From Nitrospirota bacterium (GTDB taxonomy: Bacteria > Nitrospirota > Thermodesulfovibrionia > Thermodesulfovibrionales > Dissulfurispiraceae), in assembly GCA_021792185.1 (NCBI GenBank), contig JAJYVD010000008.1, positions 1 through 64,000 on the forward strand: DNA of 64,000 bases, given 5' to 3'. How positions within the stretch are numbered: position 1 is the first letter of the stretch; every line of letters begins with the position of its first letter. Below are positions 27,146 through 35,997 of the stretch, in pieces. Made by a program: the position numbers and the translations under genes. The notes beneath the pieces were generated by a model, which was not told the origin of the DNA, searched no databases, and worked only from the letters and a program-made list of their open reading frames with translations.

Positions 27146-28288
27146 TTAACTTGCGAGCGCGTCGTGTTCTGCCGAAGGTTTTTCGGTCCATCTAAGGGGG
27201 AATGTAAGCCTGAAGGCAGTTCCTCTGTCTATTTCGCTTTCCACGTCTATCTCTCCCATATGCGCGGATACTATCTGTTTTACGAGAGACAACCCCATGC
27301 CGAACCTGTGTTTCTTTGTGCTGAAAAACGGATCGAATATGCGTTCGATATCCTCTTTGGGAATGCCGTGGCCGGTATCGGATATCTCGAATACGGCGCC
27401 GCCCGGCTGCTGAGACGTTCTGATAGTTATCGAGCCCCCTGACGGCGTTGCCTCCACGGCGTTTCGCATCAGGTGAAGAAACGCCGTCTTTAAAAGGTTT
27501 TTCTCCATGTTTATTCTAAGCGGCTGCTCCGGTATTTCTGCGGCTATTGCCACGCTTTTGCCGGAAGCCTCCTTTTCAATCAAGGGTATGAGGTCTTTCA
27601 GCATGCCGTTTATGTCTTCATATCTAAACATGGATTCCTTGTCTTTCAGAAAGGAGTGGAAGTCTTTTACGATAGCCTCCAATTTCTCAGCTTCGCCCAG
27701 AATAATGCCGAGACCTTCCTTTAATCTTTCGGGCACATCCTCTTTTTCGAGCATGCGCCTGCATATCCATCCGATGGTTGTTGCCGGATTTCTCACCCTG
27801 TCGGCTACGGCCAGTGCCATTACGTTCATCGCCCGTTCGGATATCAGGGTCTCAAGTTCCTGATTCAGTTCCTCGAGGGTGCGCTTGTAATCCCTTTCCA
27901 TTTTTATGAGCCGATGATAATTGACGGCTTTTAGTGCGGAATGGACGAGATAGTCAACATTGTAAGGCTTTGTTATAAAATCGAAGGCTCCTTTTTTTAC
28001 GGCATCGAGGGCTTTGTCCATATCCGCGTATCCGGTCATCAGTATTACGGGTATCTCCGGATCTTCCGCATGCACCTTTTCGAGCAGTTCGATGCCGGAC
28101 ATCCCCGGCATTACAATATCGGTCAATACCGCGTCGATCTTTTCTTCCCTCATCGCGTTCATTGCGTCTTCGGATGTGCCGCACGGCACGGGAGAAAAGC
28201 CGTGTTTTTTCAGGAGCAGGGCGGTAAAATCGAGCACATCGGGATCGTCATCGACCACGAGAATAGAACCGTAATATTTATCACTCAT
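27146..28288 (-). CDS. Receiver plus kinase-like protein lacking the phospho-His
   Basis: A 380-residue soluble protein. The receiver (1-120) is intact: 'VVDDDPDV', phospho-Asp57 in 'VLTDIVMPGMSG', 'FITKPY'. A coiled coil leads to an H-box-like helix where 'VADRVRNPATTIGW' stands in place of the usual AHE.RNP; the phosphoacceptor position is Asp163, not His. The HATPase domain is well preserved ('LMRNAVEATPSGG', 'DTGHGIP', 'GMGLSLVKQIV'). It overlaps the upstream hybrid kinase gene by 4 bp. It might bind ATP and act on another protein, or be a regulatory pseudokinase. Confidence 0.85.
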   Translation of the reverse strand: MSDKYYGSILVVDDDPDVLDFTALLLKKHGFSPVPCGTSEDAMNAMREEKIDAVLTDIVMPGMSGIELLEKVHAEDPEIPVILMTGYADMDKALDAVKKGAFDFITKPYNVDYLVHSALKAVNYHRLIKMERDYKRTLEELNQELETLISERAMNVMALAVADRVRNPATTIGWICRRMLEKEDVPERLKEGLGIILGEAEKLEAIVKDFHSFLKDKESMFRYEDINGMLKDLIPLIEKEASGKSVAIAAEIPEQPLRINMEKNLLKTAFLHLMRNAVEATPSGGSITIRTSQQPGGAVFEISDTGHGIPKEDIERIFDPFFSTKKHRFGMGLSLVKQIVSAHMGEIDVESEIDRGTAFRLTFPLRWTEKPSAEHDALAS

Positions 28289-30471
28289 CTGTCCAGCACC
28301 TCGCGTATCTTCCTCAAAAGCCCGTTCGGGCTTATGGGTTTGGAGACAAGCTCCGCGCCCGCTTCCATCATTCCCTTCCTGTCGATTATCTCGGCGGTAT
28401 AGCCGCTCATAAAGACGGTCTTGATGCCCGGTCTCATCGATTTTATTTCGTCGTATGCCTCTTTTCCGTTTTTCTTCGGCATTATCACATCGAGAAGAAG
28501 CAGTTGAACCCTGTCTTTGTTTTCGATGAACTTCTTAACCGCGTCTTCTCCGTCGAACGCCTCTATTACCGTATAGCCCCCGCCTTCGAGTACCGCCTTT
28601 ACGATGTACCTTACCTCATGGTTGTCTTCGGCGACAAGCACCGTCTCTGTCCCGCCTTTGGGAGGGGGTATCGCAATATCGCCGCCTTTTTTTTCCGCAG
28701 ATGCAGCCATGATAAGAGGGAAATATATCTTGAATGTGGTGCCCTTGCCCGGCTCGCTGTATACGTTAATATCGCCGTCATGTTGTTTTACTATCCCGTA
28801 TATGATGGAAAGACCGAGTCCGGTCCCCTTTCCTAATTCCTTGGTCGTGAAAAAAGGCTCGAATATATTCTTCCTTGTCTTTTCATCCATGCCGACGCCG
28901 GTATCTGTTACCGAGATGCAGGCGTATATTCCGGGTTTAGCAAAGAGATGGGTTCCGGCGTATTCGCTGTCTATGATAACGGGTTTTGTCTCTATGGTCA
29001 GGAGTCCTCCCTTCGGCATGGCGTCCCGCGCGTTAGTGGCAAGGTTCATTAAGACCTGTTCCACCTGCACGGTGTCGGCCATTACCGTCATAGCGCCGTC
29101 CGAGAGCGAGGTTTTCAGTTCTATATCTTCGCCTATGAGCCGCAGCAGGAGTTTTTCGAGCCTCCTGATAATGTCGTTTATATCCGCCGGGGCCGGGTTG
29201 ATTATCTGCTTACGGCTGAACGCTAAGAGGCTTTGAGTCAGGTTCGCCGCTTTTTCGGACGCTGAAAGTATATGCCCGGCATACTGTTTCAACAGGTCGT
29301 CGGCCTTGATCTCATTGCTCATGAGATTTGCGAAGCCTATTATAGTGGTAAGGAGATTGTTGAAGTCGTGGGCTATGCCGCCTGCCAGTCTCCCTACGAC
29401 TTCCATTTTTTGAGACTGCCTCAACTGCTCTTCGAGGGATTTTTCTTTAGTAACGTCCCTGCTGATCGAAACGAATTTTATCGTTTCTCCTTTGGCGTTT
29501 TTTACGGGAATGATCGATACATGCTCCAGATACTCTTTTCCGTCCTTCTTTTTGGTGAGTATCGTGTCCGACCACACATTGCCGAGGTTGATATTTTTCA
29601 GGATATTGTCCTTGAATTCTTCCTGCCCGATCCGTGATATGAGGTTTTTGCCTATGAATTCCGTTTCGGCATATCCGGTGATCCGCTCAAAGGCCGGGTT
29701 TACGTATTCTATAACGCCCCTTTTGTTCGCGATGACGACGCCGTCTCCGGACTCCTCAACTGCCTGCGTTATGAGATGTTCGCTTTCGTGGCTTTTGCGG
29801 AGATCGTCGAGAGTCCGGTATGTGAAATCCGAGAGCCTTCCGATCTCGTCTTTCCCTTTATAAACGCTTATGTTAGAGATTGTTCCGTCCTTTACCGCCT
29901 GCACCTGCGATGTGAGATATGTGATCGGCTTCAGGAAGGAACGGTAAAATCCCATGAATATCACGATCATGCCTATCCCCACGAGCGGAAGGAGGGCGGT
30001 CTGGATTTTGACCTTCGATGCGACTTCTTTTTCCCTCCTATGCCTGAATGATTCCATAAATTTTTCCGTAAAATTCTCTATCTTCAATAGCTCGTTGTTT
30101 ATCTGCCTGATGGACGGTTCATCCGTCTTTCTGTCTCCTGACATGCCTTTCAAGAGACGCTCGATCCTTATAAACGACATTTTGACGTTGATCATGTCCG
30201 ACATTTCGTCCTGCGTCAGTTTTTTAATATCTATGTTGCCGGCGGCTTTTGGTATGCCTTCTATGGTCTTCATGGCAGTCTCGATATCGGGTTTGCTCTC
30301 CGTCAGGGCTTTATATATGAGGTCTTCAGCCCTGAGTATTTTCTGGGTCGCCGAATGATTAGCCAATATTGAATTGTTCAGGGCATTGTATTCTGTGAAC
30401 AGTCCGAAAGAGAAAAGGACTATGGCGAGCACCAAAATGGCGACTATGATGGATTTTGACTTCAGGGTCAT
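28285..30471 (-). CDS. Membrane hybrid histidine kinase, HAMP-PAS-HisKA-HATPase-REC
   Basis: A 728-residue protein. TM1 is about 7-28 and TM2 about 160-180, enclosing a roughly 130-residue helical periplasmic sensor, followed by HAMP and a PAS/PAC domain ('GDGVVIANKRGVIEYVN', 'SISRDVTKEKSLE'). The NtrB-type H-box is 'GGIAHDFNNLLTTIIGF', then HATPase ('GTGLGLSIIYGIV') and a C-terminal receiver with its Asp in 'LLLLDVIMPKKNG'. The next gene upstream encodes a ModA-like binding protein overlapping by 4 bp, suggesting that protein presents the ligand. Confidence 0.9.
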   Translation of the reverse strand: MTLKSKSIIVAILVLAIVLFSFGLFTEYNALNNSILANHSATQKILRAEDLIYKALTESKPDIETAMKTIEGIPKAAGNIDIKKLTQDEMSDMINVKMSFIRIERLLKGMSGDRKTDEPSIRQINNELLKIENFTEKFMESFRHRREKEVASKVKIQTALLPLVGIGMIVIFMGFYRSFLKPITYLTSQVQAVKDGTISNISVYKGKDEIGRLSDFTYRTLDDLRKSHESEHLITQAVEESGDGVVIANKRGVIEYVNPAFERITGYAETEFIGKNLISRIGQEEFKDNILKNINLGNVWSDTILTKKKDGKEYLEHVSIIPVKNAKGETIKFVSISRDVTKEKSLEEQLRQSQKMEVVGRLAGGIAHDFNNLLTTIIGFANLMSNEIKADDLLKQYAGHILSASEKAANLTQSLLAFSRKQIINPAPADINDIIRRLEKLLLRLIGEDIELKTSLSDGAMTVMADTVQVEQVLMNLATNARDAMPKGGLLTIETKPVIIDSEYAGTHLFAKPGIYACISVTDTGVGMDEKTRKNIFEPFFTTKELGKGTGLGLSIIYGIVKQHDGDINVYSEPGKGTTFKIYFPLIMAASAEKKGGDIAIPPPKGGTETVLVAEDNHEVRYIVKAVLEGGGYTVIEAFDGEDAVKKFIENKDRVQLLLLDVIMPKKNGKEAYDEIKSMRPGIKTVFMSGYTAEIIDRKGMMEAGAELVSKPISPNGLLRKIREVLDR

Positions 30472-31259
30472 TGTTTCGCCTTTGTATTATAGCCGTGTTT
30501 TTCGAATGCCTTGACGCCTTCAGTCCTGAAATAGTCGTAAAATCTCTGCGCATCTTCGGTGACGTGCGAGTTTTTCAGCATGGCCTGCATCAGAGGGTCT
30601 TTTATCTCGTATTTCTTATCGAAAGGGATCACCGTAAGTCCTCTGCCTTCCGGCACATGGACCATTATATCCCACTCCAGCACCGCGTCTGCCGCGCCTT
30701 TTTTATACAGTTCTTTGAACACGCGCAAGGTGTCGTTGGTTGAGGAGCCGTAAACTACCACGTTGCTTAGAATCTCCTTGCCCTTGGGATGACGCCGGAG
30801 CATTTCAGAGATCAGCTTGCCGCTTGCCGCCTGTTTCGGGTTTGCAATAACGATTCTCATTCCTTTTTCCGCGAGGTCGTCCAGACCGGTTATATTTTTC
30901 CTGTTCCCTTCCGGCACTAAAATCGAAGGGATATGCCAGGCGATAAAAGCGCTCTTTTTTACCAGCCCTTTTTTATCGAGGATGTCTATATTTTCCTTGT
31001 CGCCGGAAAGGAAGAGTTCTGCCTCCCCGTATGTCTCTATATACTGCCTCAGAATGGATGACCCCTCCAGATGGACATCCACCGCTATTCCGGTCGATGC
31101 GGTGAAATCTCTTGCTATCTCCGCTACCGGGATTTTCATGCCAGAGCCGCTGAAAAAGACGACGACCCGTTTATCCTTTTTGGGCGGCAAAAAAATGAAG
31201 GCTGCAATAAGGGCTACCAGCAGGATGACGGCTGCCGCGTATTTATCCCTTTTGTTCAT
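30468..31259 (-). CDS. ModA-like periplasmic binding protein without a transporter
   Basis: A 263-residue extracellular solute-binding protein. An N-terminal hydrophobic helix (about 8-24) acts as signal or anchor, then a type II binding-protein fold begins 'VVFFSGSGMKIPVAEIARDF', typical of ModA/WtpA-like oxyanion binders, with 'GEAELFLSGD', 'IANPKQAASGKLI' and 'GAADAVLEW' following. No permease or ATPase gene is near. It overlaps the genes on both sides (two hybrid kinases), so it is more likely a sensory co-receptor than a transport component. The oxyanion specificity is unproven. Confidence 0.8.
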   Translation of the reverse strand: MNKRDKYAAAVILLVALIAAFIFLPPKKDKRVVVFFSGSGMKIPVAEIARDFTASTGIAVDVHLEGSSILRQYIETYGEAELFLSGDKENIDILDKKGLVKKSAFIAWHIPSILVPEGNRKNITGLDDLAEKGMRIVIANPKQAASGKLISEMLRRHPKGKEILSNVVVYGSSTNDTLRVFKELYKKGAADAVLEWDIMVHVPEGRGLTVIPFDKKYEIKDPLMQAMLKNSHVTEDAQRFYDYFRTEGVKAFEKHGYNTKAKQ

Positions 31260-33693
31260 CGAGAACCTCGCGCACCTTTTTCAGGAGTTCCTTTGGAGAG
31301 ACCGGTTTTGTTATGAAGTTTATCCCCTCTTCAAAGACTCCCTTCTCGTGAATGATGTCGGCGGTGTAACCGCTCATAAATATTGTCTTGACGCCGGGTT
31401 TAATATTGTCTATTTCCTTGAATGCCTCCCTGCCGTTTTTTTTCGGCATTATTACATCGAAGAGGAGCAGGTGGATATTGTCTTTGTTTTGCGCGAATTT
31501 CCGTACCGCTTCATCCCCGTCAACGGCCTCTATAACATTATAGCCGAATTTAACGAGGACTTCTTTTGTCAATTTTCTGGTGCCGGCGTCGTCTTCGGCT
31601 AAAAGTATAGTCTCTGTGCCTCCTATAATAGAGGGTTCGGATGACCGTTTTTCTTCCTTCTCCCCTATGGCGGTCTCGGGGAGGTATATTTTGAATGTTG
31701 TTCCCATTCCCGGCTCGCTGTAGCAATTGATATAGCCTTCATGCTGCTTGATTATTCCATAGGCTATCGAGAGCCCGAGTCCTGTGCCTTTGCCGACTTC
31801 CTTGGTCGTGAAAAAGGGCTCGAATATCCTTTCCCTTATTTTTTCATCCATCCCTGCGCCAGTATCGGACACGGCTATAAGCACATACTCCCCTTCCCGG
31901 CCGTAACCGTGTGTTTTTATAAATTCATCGTCTATCGTCACCTGCTCCGTGCTTATCGTTAATGTTCCATGCTCCGGCATCGCGTCGCGCGCGTTTGTGG
32001 CAAGGTTCATAAGCACCTGCTCTATCTGTCCCTCATCGGCCATTGCGTTAAGATCCCTATCCGCGAGGATGGTCTTCAGTTCTATGTCTTCCCTAAGAAT
32101 CCGTTTCAGGAGTTTTTCCATGCCCCTTATGATCTCATTGATATTCACGGGTTGCGGGTTGATTATCTGCTTCCTGCTGAACGCCAGCAGTCCGTGCGTG
32201 AGGTGCGTTGCCCGCTCCGCGGCATGGAGCAGTTCTTTCAGATAGGGATGGTTAGGGTCGTCTTCTTTAATATTCATCTGAATGAGGCCGCCGAATCCTA
32301 TGATTGCGGTAAGTATATTGTTGAAGTCGTGGGCTACGCCTCCTGCAAGCTGGCCTATGGCCTCCATTTTTTGCGCATGCATGAGCATCTCTTCAAGCTT
32401 GCACCTCTCTTCGGCTGTTTTTTCTACGTCTTCAAGCGCATGCATTAGAGCGATATTGGAGTCCGACAACTCCCTTGTCCTCTCCTGCACCTTTCTGTCG
32501 AGCAGGAAGTTAGTCTGTTCGAGTTCAAGTTGTTTTTGGGCTACCTCTTTCCGCGAGCAGTCGAGGACCGATACCATCTCATCAAAGTCCCTTTCGAGTT
32601 CTCCGATCTCATCCTTTCTTTTTGAATTTATGCGGATAGAGTAGTTTTCGGAGATTATCTCCCTCGTCCTCTGCGTAAGCCGGATAATGGGACCGGTGAA
32701 TTTATTCAGGACAATGTATGAGGCCGCAAGAGTTATTCCGAGCAGCAGCGCGGCAAGTATGATAATCTCTTTCCTCAATGCGGCAATCTCTTTGAACGCC
32801 TCATCGGCGTCGATCTTGGCTACAATGCCCCATCCGAGAGCCGGTATATACCTGTATGCGCCGATGACTTTTTTGCCTCTATAGTCGATCCCTTCATCCA
32901 TTCCCTCTTTGCCCGATGCAGCAGATATTCCTAATTTGAAGTGTTCCTTGGAGGGGACGTGAGTCTCCATCTTCAGAATATTTGAATGCCTTGTGGGATT
33001 GATATGCATAAGGCCGTGGTCGAACAGCCTTACAAGCAGTGTCTCTCCTGTGTATCCGAGACCGGCGTAATCGCTGAATATGGCGAAAATGGTGTCCTTC
33101 AGAACTATACTGCTTACAATTATAGCCCTGAGATTTCCATCGTCGCCTCTTATCCCTACGGCAAAGTCCAGATGCCTTGTTTCAGAATTCAGATAGTCCT
33201 GCATTATGACAGTGCTGCCCCTTTTTATACTTTCCATATATTTGCCGATTCCTTCTCTGTGGTCATGTTTATGGCTGTGAGTAGAGTCGGAACGGTTGTT
33301 GTTTGTGGAGACTATAATATTGCCTTTAAGGTCGGCAATCTCTATGCTCAGGTAATCGCGGTAGATGTTTTTTAATGATCGGAGGCGCTGACTGATATAT
33401 CTGTACTCCCCTGTCTTTTGTATGTCTGTTTTTTTATCCAATAATGAGAAGATGCTGTTGCGGAGATACTCTGATGTGGCTATTGTTCTCAGGTCATTTA
33501 TCCTTTCATCGACATAATTGACCACAAGTTCCTTTTTTAAGTCTGCGGTTGCATTCAACTGGGCGTATATGCGGTTTTGGATTGCCTTTCTCTCATACTC
33601 ATAGCTCAGCACGCTTAATAGAACCGTGATTGCTATTATAAGGAGGGATACTCCTAATGTAAGCTTGAACTTTATGCTGTTGAAGATATTCAT
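31243..33693 (-). CDS. Membrane hybrid histidine kinase, Cache-HAMP-HisKA-HATPase-REC
   Basis: An 816-residue protein. TM1 is about 10-28. A roughly 270-residue periplasmic double-Cache-like sensor contains 'IDADEAFKEIAALR' near its end. TM2 is about 310-330, followed by HAMP, a coiled coil, the H-box 'GGVAHDFNNILTAIIGF', HATPase ('GTGLGLSIAYGII') and a C-terminal receiver with its Asp in 'LLLFDVIMPKKNG'. It overlaps the ModA-like gene by 17 bp and the lipoprotein gene by 4 bp. The kinase core and receiver are close paralogues of the neighbouring hybrid kinase, pointing to tandem duplication with different sensors. Confidence 0.9.
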   Translation of the reverse strand: MNIFNSIKFKLTLGVSLLIIAITVLLSVLSYEYERKAIQNRIYAQLNATADLKKELVVNYVDERINDLRTIATSEYLRNSIFSLLDKKTDIQKTGEYRYISQRLRSLKNIYRDYLSIEIADLKGNIIVSTNNNRSDSTHSHKHDHREGIGKYMESIKRGSTVIMQDYLNSETRHLDFAVGIRGDDGNLRAIIVSSIVLKDTIFAIFSDYAGLGYTGETLLVRLFDHGLMHINPTRHSNILKMETHVPSKEHFKLGISAASGKEGMDEGIDYRGKKVIGAYRYIPALGWGIVAKIDADEAFKEIAALRKEIIILAALLLGITLAASYIVLNKFTGPIIRLTQRTREIISENYSIRINSKRKDEIGELERDFDEMVSVLDCSRKEVAQKQLELEQTNFLLDRKVQERTRELSDSNIALMHALEDVEKTAEERCKLEEMLMHAQKMEAIGQLAGGVAHDFNNILTAIIGFGGLIQMNIKEDDPNHPYLKELLHAAERATHLTHGLLAFSRKQIINPQPVNINEIIRGMEKLLKRILREDIELKTILADRDLNAMADEGQIEQVLMNLATNARDAMPEHGTLTISTEQVTIDDEFIKTHGYGREGEYVLIAVSDTGAGMDEKIRERIFEPFFTTKEVGKGTGLGLSIAYGIIKQHEGYINCYSEPGMGTTFKIYLPETAIGEKEEKRSSEPSIIGGTETILLAEDDAGTRKLTKEVLVKFGYNVIEAVDGDEAVRKFAQNKDNIHLLLFDVIMPKKNGREAFKEIDNIKPGVKTIFMSGYTADIIHEKGVFEEGINFITKPVSPKELLKKVREVLDEQKG

Positions 33694-34823
33694 TGAACTA
33701 CCTTTGCAGGCTCTGCCGTCTTGATGTTTTTTATTACATCGAGGGCAGTGCGTGCATCAAAATGCCTTATAATATCTTCCCACTTTCTGTCTTTCGGAAT
33801 AAACCCTATTGTTTTGAGAAATTCGAATTCCTTGCTTATGTCTCCGCCCTGTAAGAGCAGTTCCGGTCCCGGAGCTATAGACCGGATATCCGTGTTGCCT
33901 GAAATGTCCTCGGCAGAAATGGAGTTCAATTCCTTTATATATTTACCGAGGGGAATCTGCACGATTTTAGCCGATTCGTCGGCCATCCAGTTGCTTGCCG
34001 TGTTAAGATTTTTATCCGACTCCTTGAGCCATATTATTGCCCTTATCTGTGCCGAGATAAGAGCCTTTACCGCCTCTCTGTTTTTTTCGCCGTAGTCTTT
34101 CCGCATGTTGAAGAACGCGTAGCTTGAAAACGAGCGGTGGATTGCGTGAAGGGTAGGGTCTATTTTTGTGTATATGGTCGCGGTGGGTTCAAATGTGTTA
34201 AAGGCGTCGATCTTTTTGTCTCTTATGGCATTCAGGATGTCGCCTGTGTCCATGGGCACATGCCTTATGTCATTTTCGGACATTCCGTTTTCACTTAGAA
34301 TTTTCAACAGGTAATAATGGGCTATCGAGCCGTAGGGATACGCCACCTTTTTGCCTTTTAAGTCCTTTATCCTGTAAATATCCCTCGATACGAGAGATAC
34401 GCTGCCTTTGTTGAATACGGACATGATGTTTATGCGCCCCTCGGATGCTATTTCCAATGTAGGCATATCTCCTATGATTGAGCCCTCAAGCAGCCCTTTT
34501 TTCATAAAATAATTTATATCGGGGCCCTTCATAAAAGGATAAAACCTGACCGCATATCCAATCTTCTTGAGTTCTCTCTTAAACGCCTCATCCCTTTTCA
34601 TAACTTCGACTATATGGTTGACGGTAGACCACGGCGTAGGAACGCCTATCTCTATGACTTTTTCATCATTTGAGAACTTATAGTTTTTGTAAATAGGGTG
34701 TTTTTCAAAGTCTGTAATCTGGACGCTTTTTGTCTTTTTACAGGCCGCCGAAAGCATGAATGACAGGGATGCGATTACGACAACGATTGTGGCTAAGGGA
34801 GCAATTCTCAGCAATGGTTTCAT
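33690..34823 (-). CDS. NMT1/TauA-like substrate-binding lipoprotein
   Basis: 377 residues from the ATG at 34823; a TTG at 34838 is the alternative start. The signal ends in the lipobox 'LSAAC', so the protein is lipid-anchored. The body resembles NitT/TauT or NMT1 binding proteins ('VPTPWSTVNHIVEVM', 'LKGKKVAYPYGSIAHYYLLKIL', 'RDKKIDAFNTFEPTA'). No ABC permease or ATPase is present. As the first gene of the sensory operon, overlapping the Cache kinase by 4 bp, it may deliver a small organic ligand to that kinase. Confidence 0.82.
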   Translation of the reverse strand: MKPLLRIAPLATIVVVIASLSFMLSAACKKTKSVQITDFEKHPIYKNYKFSNDEKVIEIGVPTPWSTVNHIVEVMKRDEAFKRELKKIGYAVRFYPFMKGPDINYFMKKGLLEGSIIGDMPTLEIASEGRINIMSVFNKGSVSLVSRDIYRIKDLKGKKVAYPYGSIAHYYLLKILSENGMSENDIRHVPMDTGDILNAIRDKKIDAFNTFEPTATIYTKIDPTLHAIHRSFSSYAFFNMRKDYGEKNREAVKALISAQIRAIIWLKESDKNLNTASNWMADESAKIVQIPLGKYIKELNSISAEDISGNTDIRSIAPGPELLLQGGDISKEFEFLKTIGFIPKDRKWEDIIRHFDARTALDVIKNIKTAEPAKVVQ

Positions 34824-34920
34824 ACTTAAGGATAACAAAAAGCAGACGGATTTAAAACAAAAAATTTAGGACAGGGGAGGCGCCATATTTTCATCCACTC
34901 CTTTTTTAGTTGAACAAAAA

Positions 34921-34943
34921 GGGTCAGGCTTGGGTCAGGCTTG
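34921..34943 (+). repeat. RAYT element left end
   Basis: gggtcaggcttg occurs twice in direct orientation, overlapping by one base (34921-34932 and 34932-34943). The reverse complement caagcctgaccc is at 35901-35912, just after the transposase stop. These are likely the recognition ends of the RAYT unit. Confidence 0.75.
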
Positions 34944-34970
34944 AAAACATGAATAAAGAAATGATATAGT

Positions 34971-35897
34971 TTGTATGTGGCAAGACCTCCGCGCATAGAA
35001 TTTCAAAATGCCTTTTACCATGTAATCGTACGGGGTAATCGAAGACAGGAAATTTTTTCCGATGACAGCGACAGGATGGCTTATCTTGATCTCTTGAATC
35101 GCTATAAAAAGAGGTGCGGTTTTATTCTCTACGCTTATGTTTTGATGTCCAATCACGTTCACCTGCTTATTGAAACCCCTGAAGCCCCGATATCAAAAAT
35201 CATGCAAATGCTCAATTTTACCTATACACAATATTTCAACAGAAAATACGATAAAGTTGGCCACCTTTTTCAGGGGCGATACAAGTCGTATCTCTGCGAC
35301 AGAGACGAATATCTGTTGGGGCTTGTCAGGTACATTCACCTTAACCCGGTTAGGGCAAGTCTTGCAGCCGGTCCGGATGGCTACCGATGGAGCGGACACG
35401 TCGATTACATTGGCAAAGGAGACGGACTTGCAGATGCCGACAGGGTATTACGTCTTTTTTCTGAAAATAAATCTCAGGCAAGACGGCTCTACATTCGCTT
35501 TGTAAATGAGGCTATCGGCACCCGCAAGGATGAGTCATTTTACAAAGCCATAGAGCAGCAAATATTAGGAGATGAGAAATTTGTGGAAAAAGTGGAAAAG
35601 ACAACAGATCGCATAGGAAAGCCGCTGAGAAAGCCGTCTACAGAGGCAATCTTCGATGCAGTGGAACGGCTAACCGGCGTAAGGCGGGATAAGATGATTT
35701 CAAGAGGCAGAATGGCCGAAGCTGTTTTTGCGCGTGGATTGCTGGCGGGCATGTGGAGAGAGGCTGGCTTGAAAATGAAGGATTTGCAGCCGATTCTCAA
35801 ACGTGATCTTTCTACGCTGTCAAAATCGGCAAGAGTAGCTGAAAGCAAGGAGGGACAAAGGGCAATGAAAGAATTGATGAAAAACTTATATTCATAA
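34971..35897 (+). CDS. REP-associated tyrosine transposase (RAYT, TnpA_REP)
   Basis: A 308-residue Y1/HUH single-strand transposase related to IS200/IS605 TnpA. Near the N-terminus is 'NAFYHVIVRGNRRQEIF'; the HUH motif is 'MSNHVHLLIETP'; and 'GRYKSYLCDRDEYLLGLVRYIHLNPVRA' holds candidate catalytic Tyr residues. A C-terminal extension (about 200-308) contains a DnaA/HTH-like segment ('RRDKMISRGRMAEAVFARGLLAGMWRE'-type). It appears intact and is flanked by gggtcaggcttg inverted repeats. RAYTs are thought to spread REP palindromes, relevant to the many palindromes in this window. Confidence 0.92.
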   Translation: MYVARPPRIEFQNAFYHVIVRGNRRQEIFSDDSDRMAYLDLLNRYKKRCGFILYAYVLMSNHVHLLIETPEAPISKIMQMLNFTYTQYFNRKYDKVGHLFQGRYKSYLCDRDEYLLGLVRYIHLNPVRASLAAGPDGYRWSGHVDYIGKGDGLADADRVLRLFSENKSQARRLYIRFVNEAIGTRKDESFYKAIEQQILGDEKFVEKVEKTTDRIGKPLRKPSTEAIFDAVERLTGVRRDKMISRGRMAEAVFARGLLAGMWREAGLKMKDLQPILKRDLSTLSKSARVAESKEGQRAMKELMKNLYS

Positions 35898-35900
35898 ATT

Positions 35901-35912
35901 CAAGCCTGACCC
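35901..35912 (-). repeat. RAYT element right end
   Basis: caagcctgaccc, the exact inverted copy of the two left-end repeats, four bases after the transposase stop codon. Confidence 0.75.
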
Positions 35913-35997
35913 TACAAAACTACACTACAAAACTACAAAAGCTGTAAAAGTCCAAGTGGTAACATATTCTCCCCTTTTAAAATTTCGTTATTATCCT

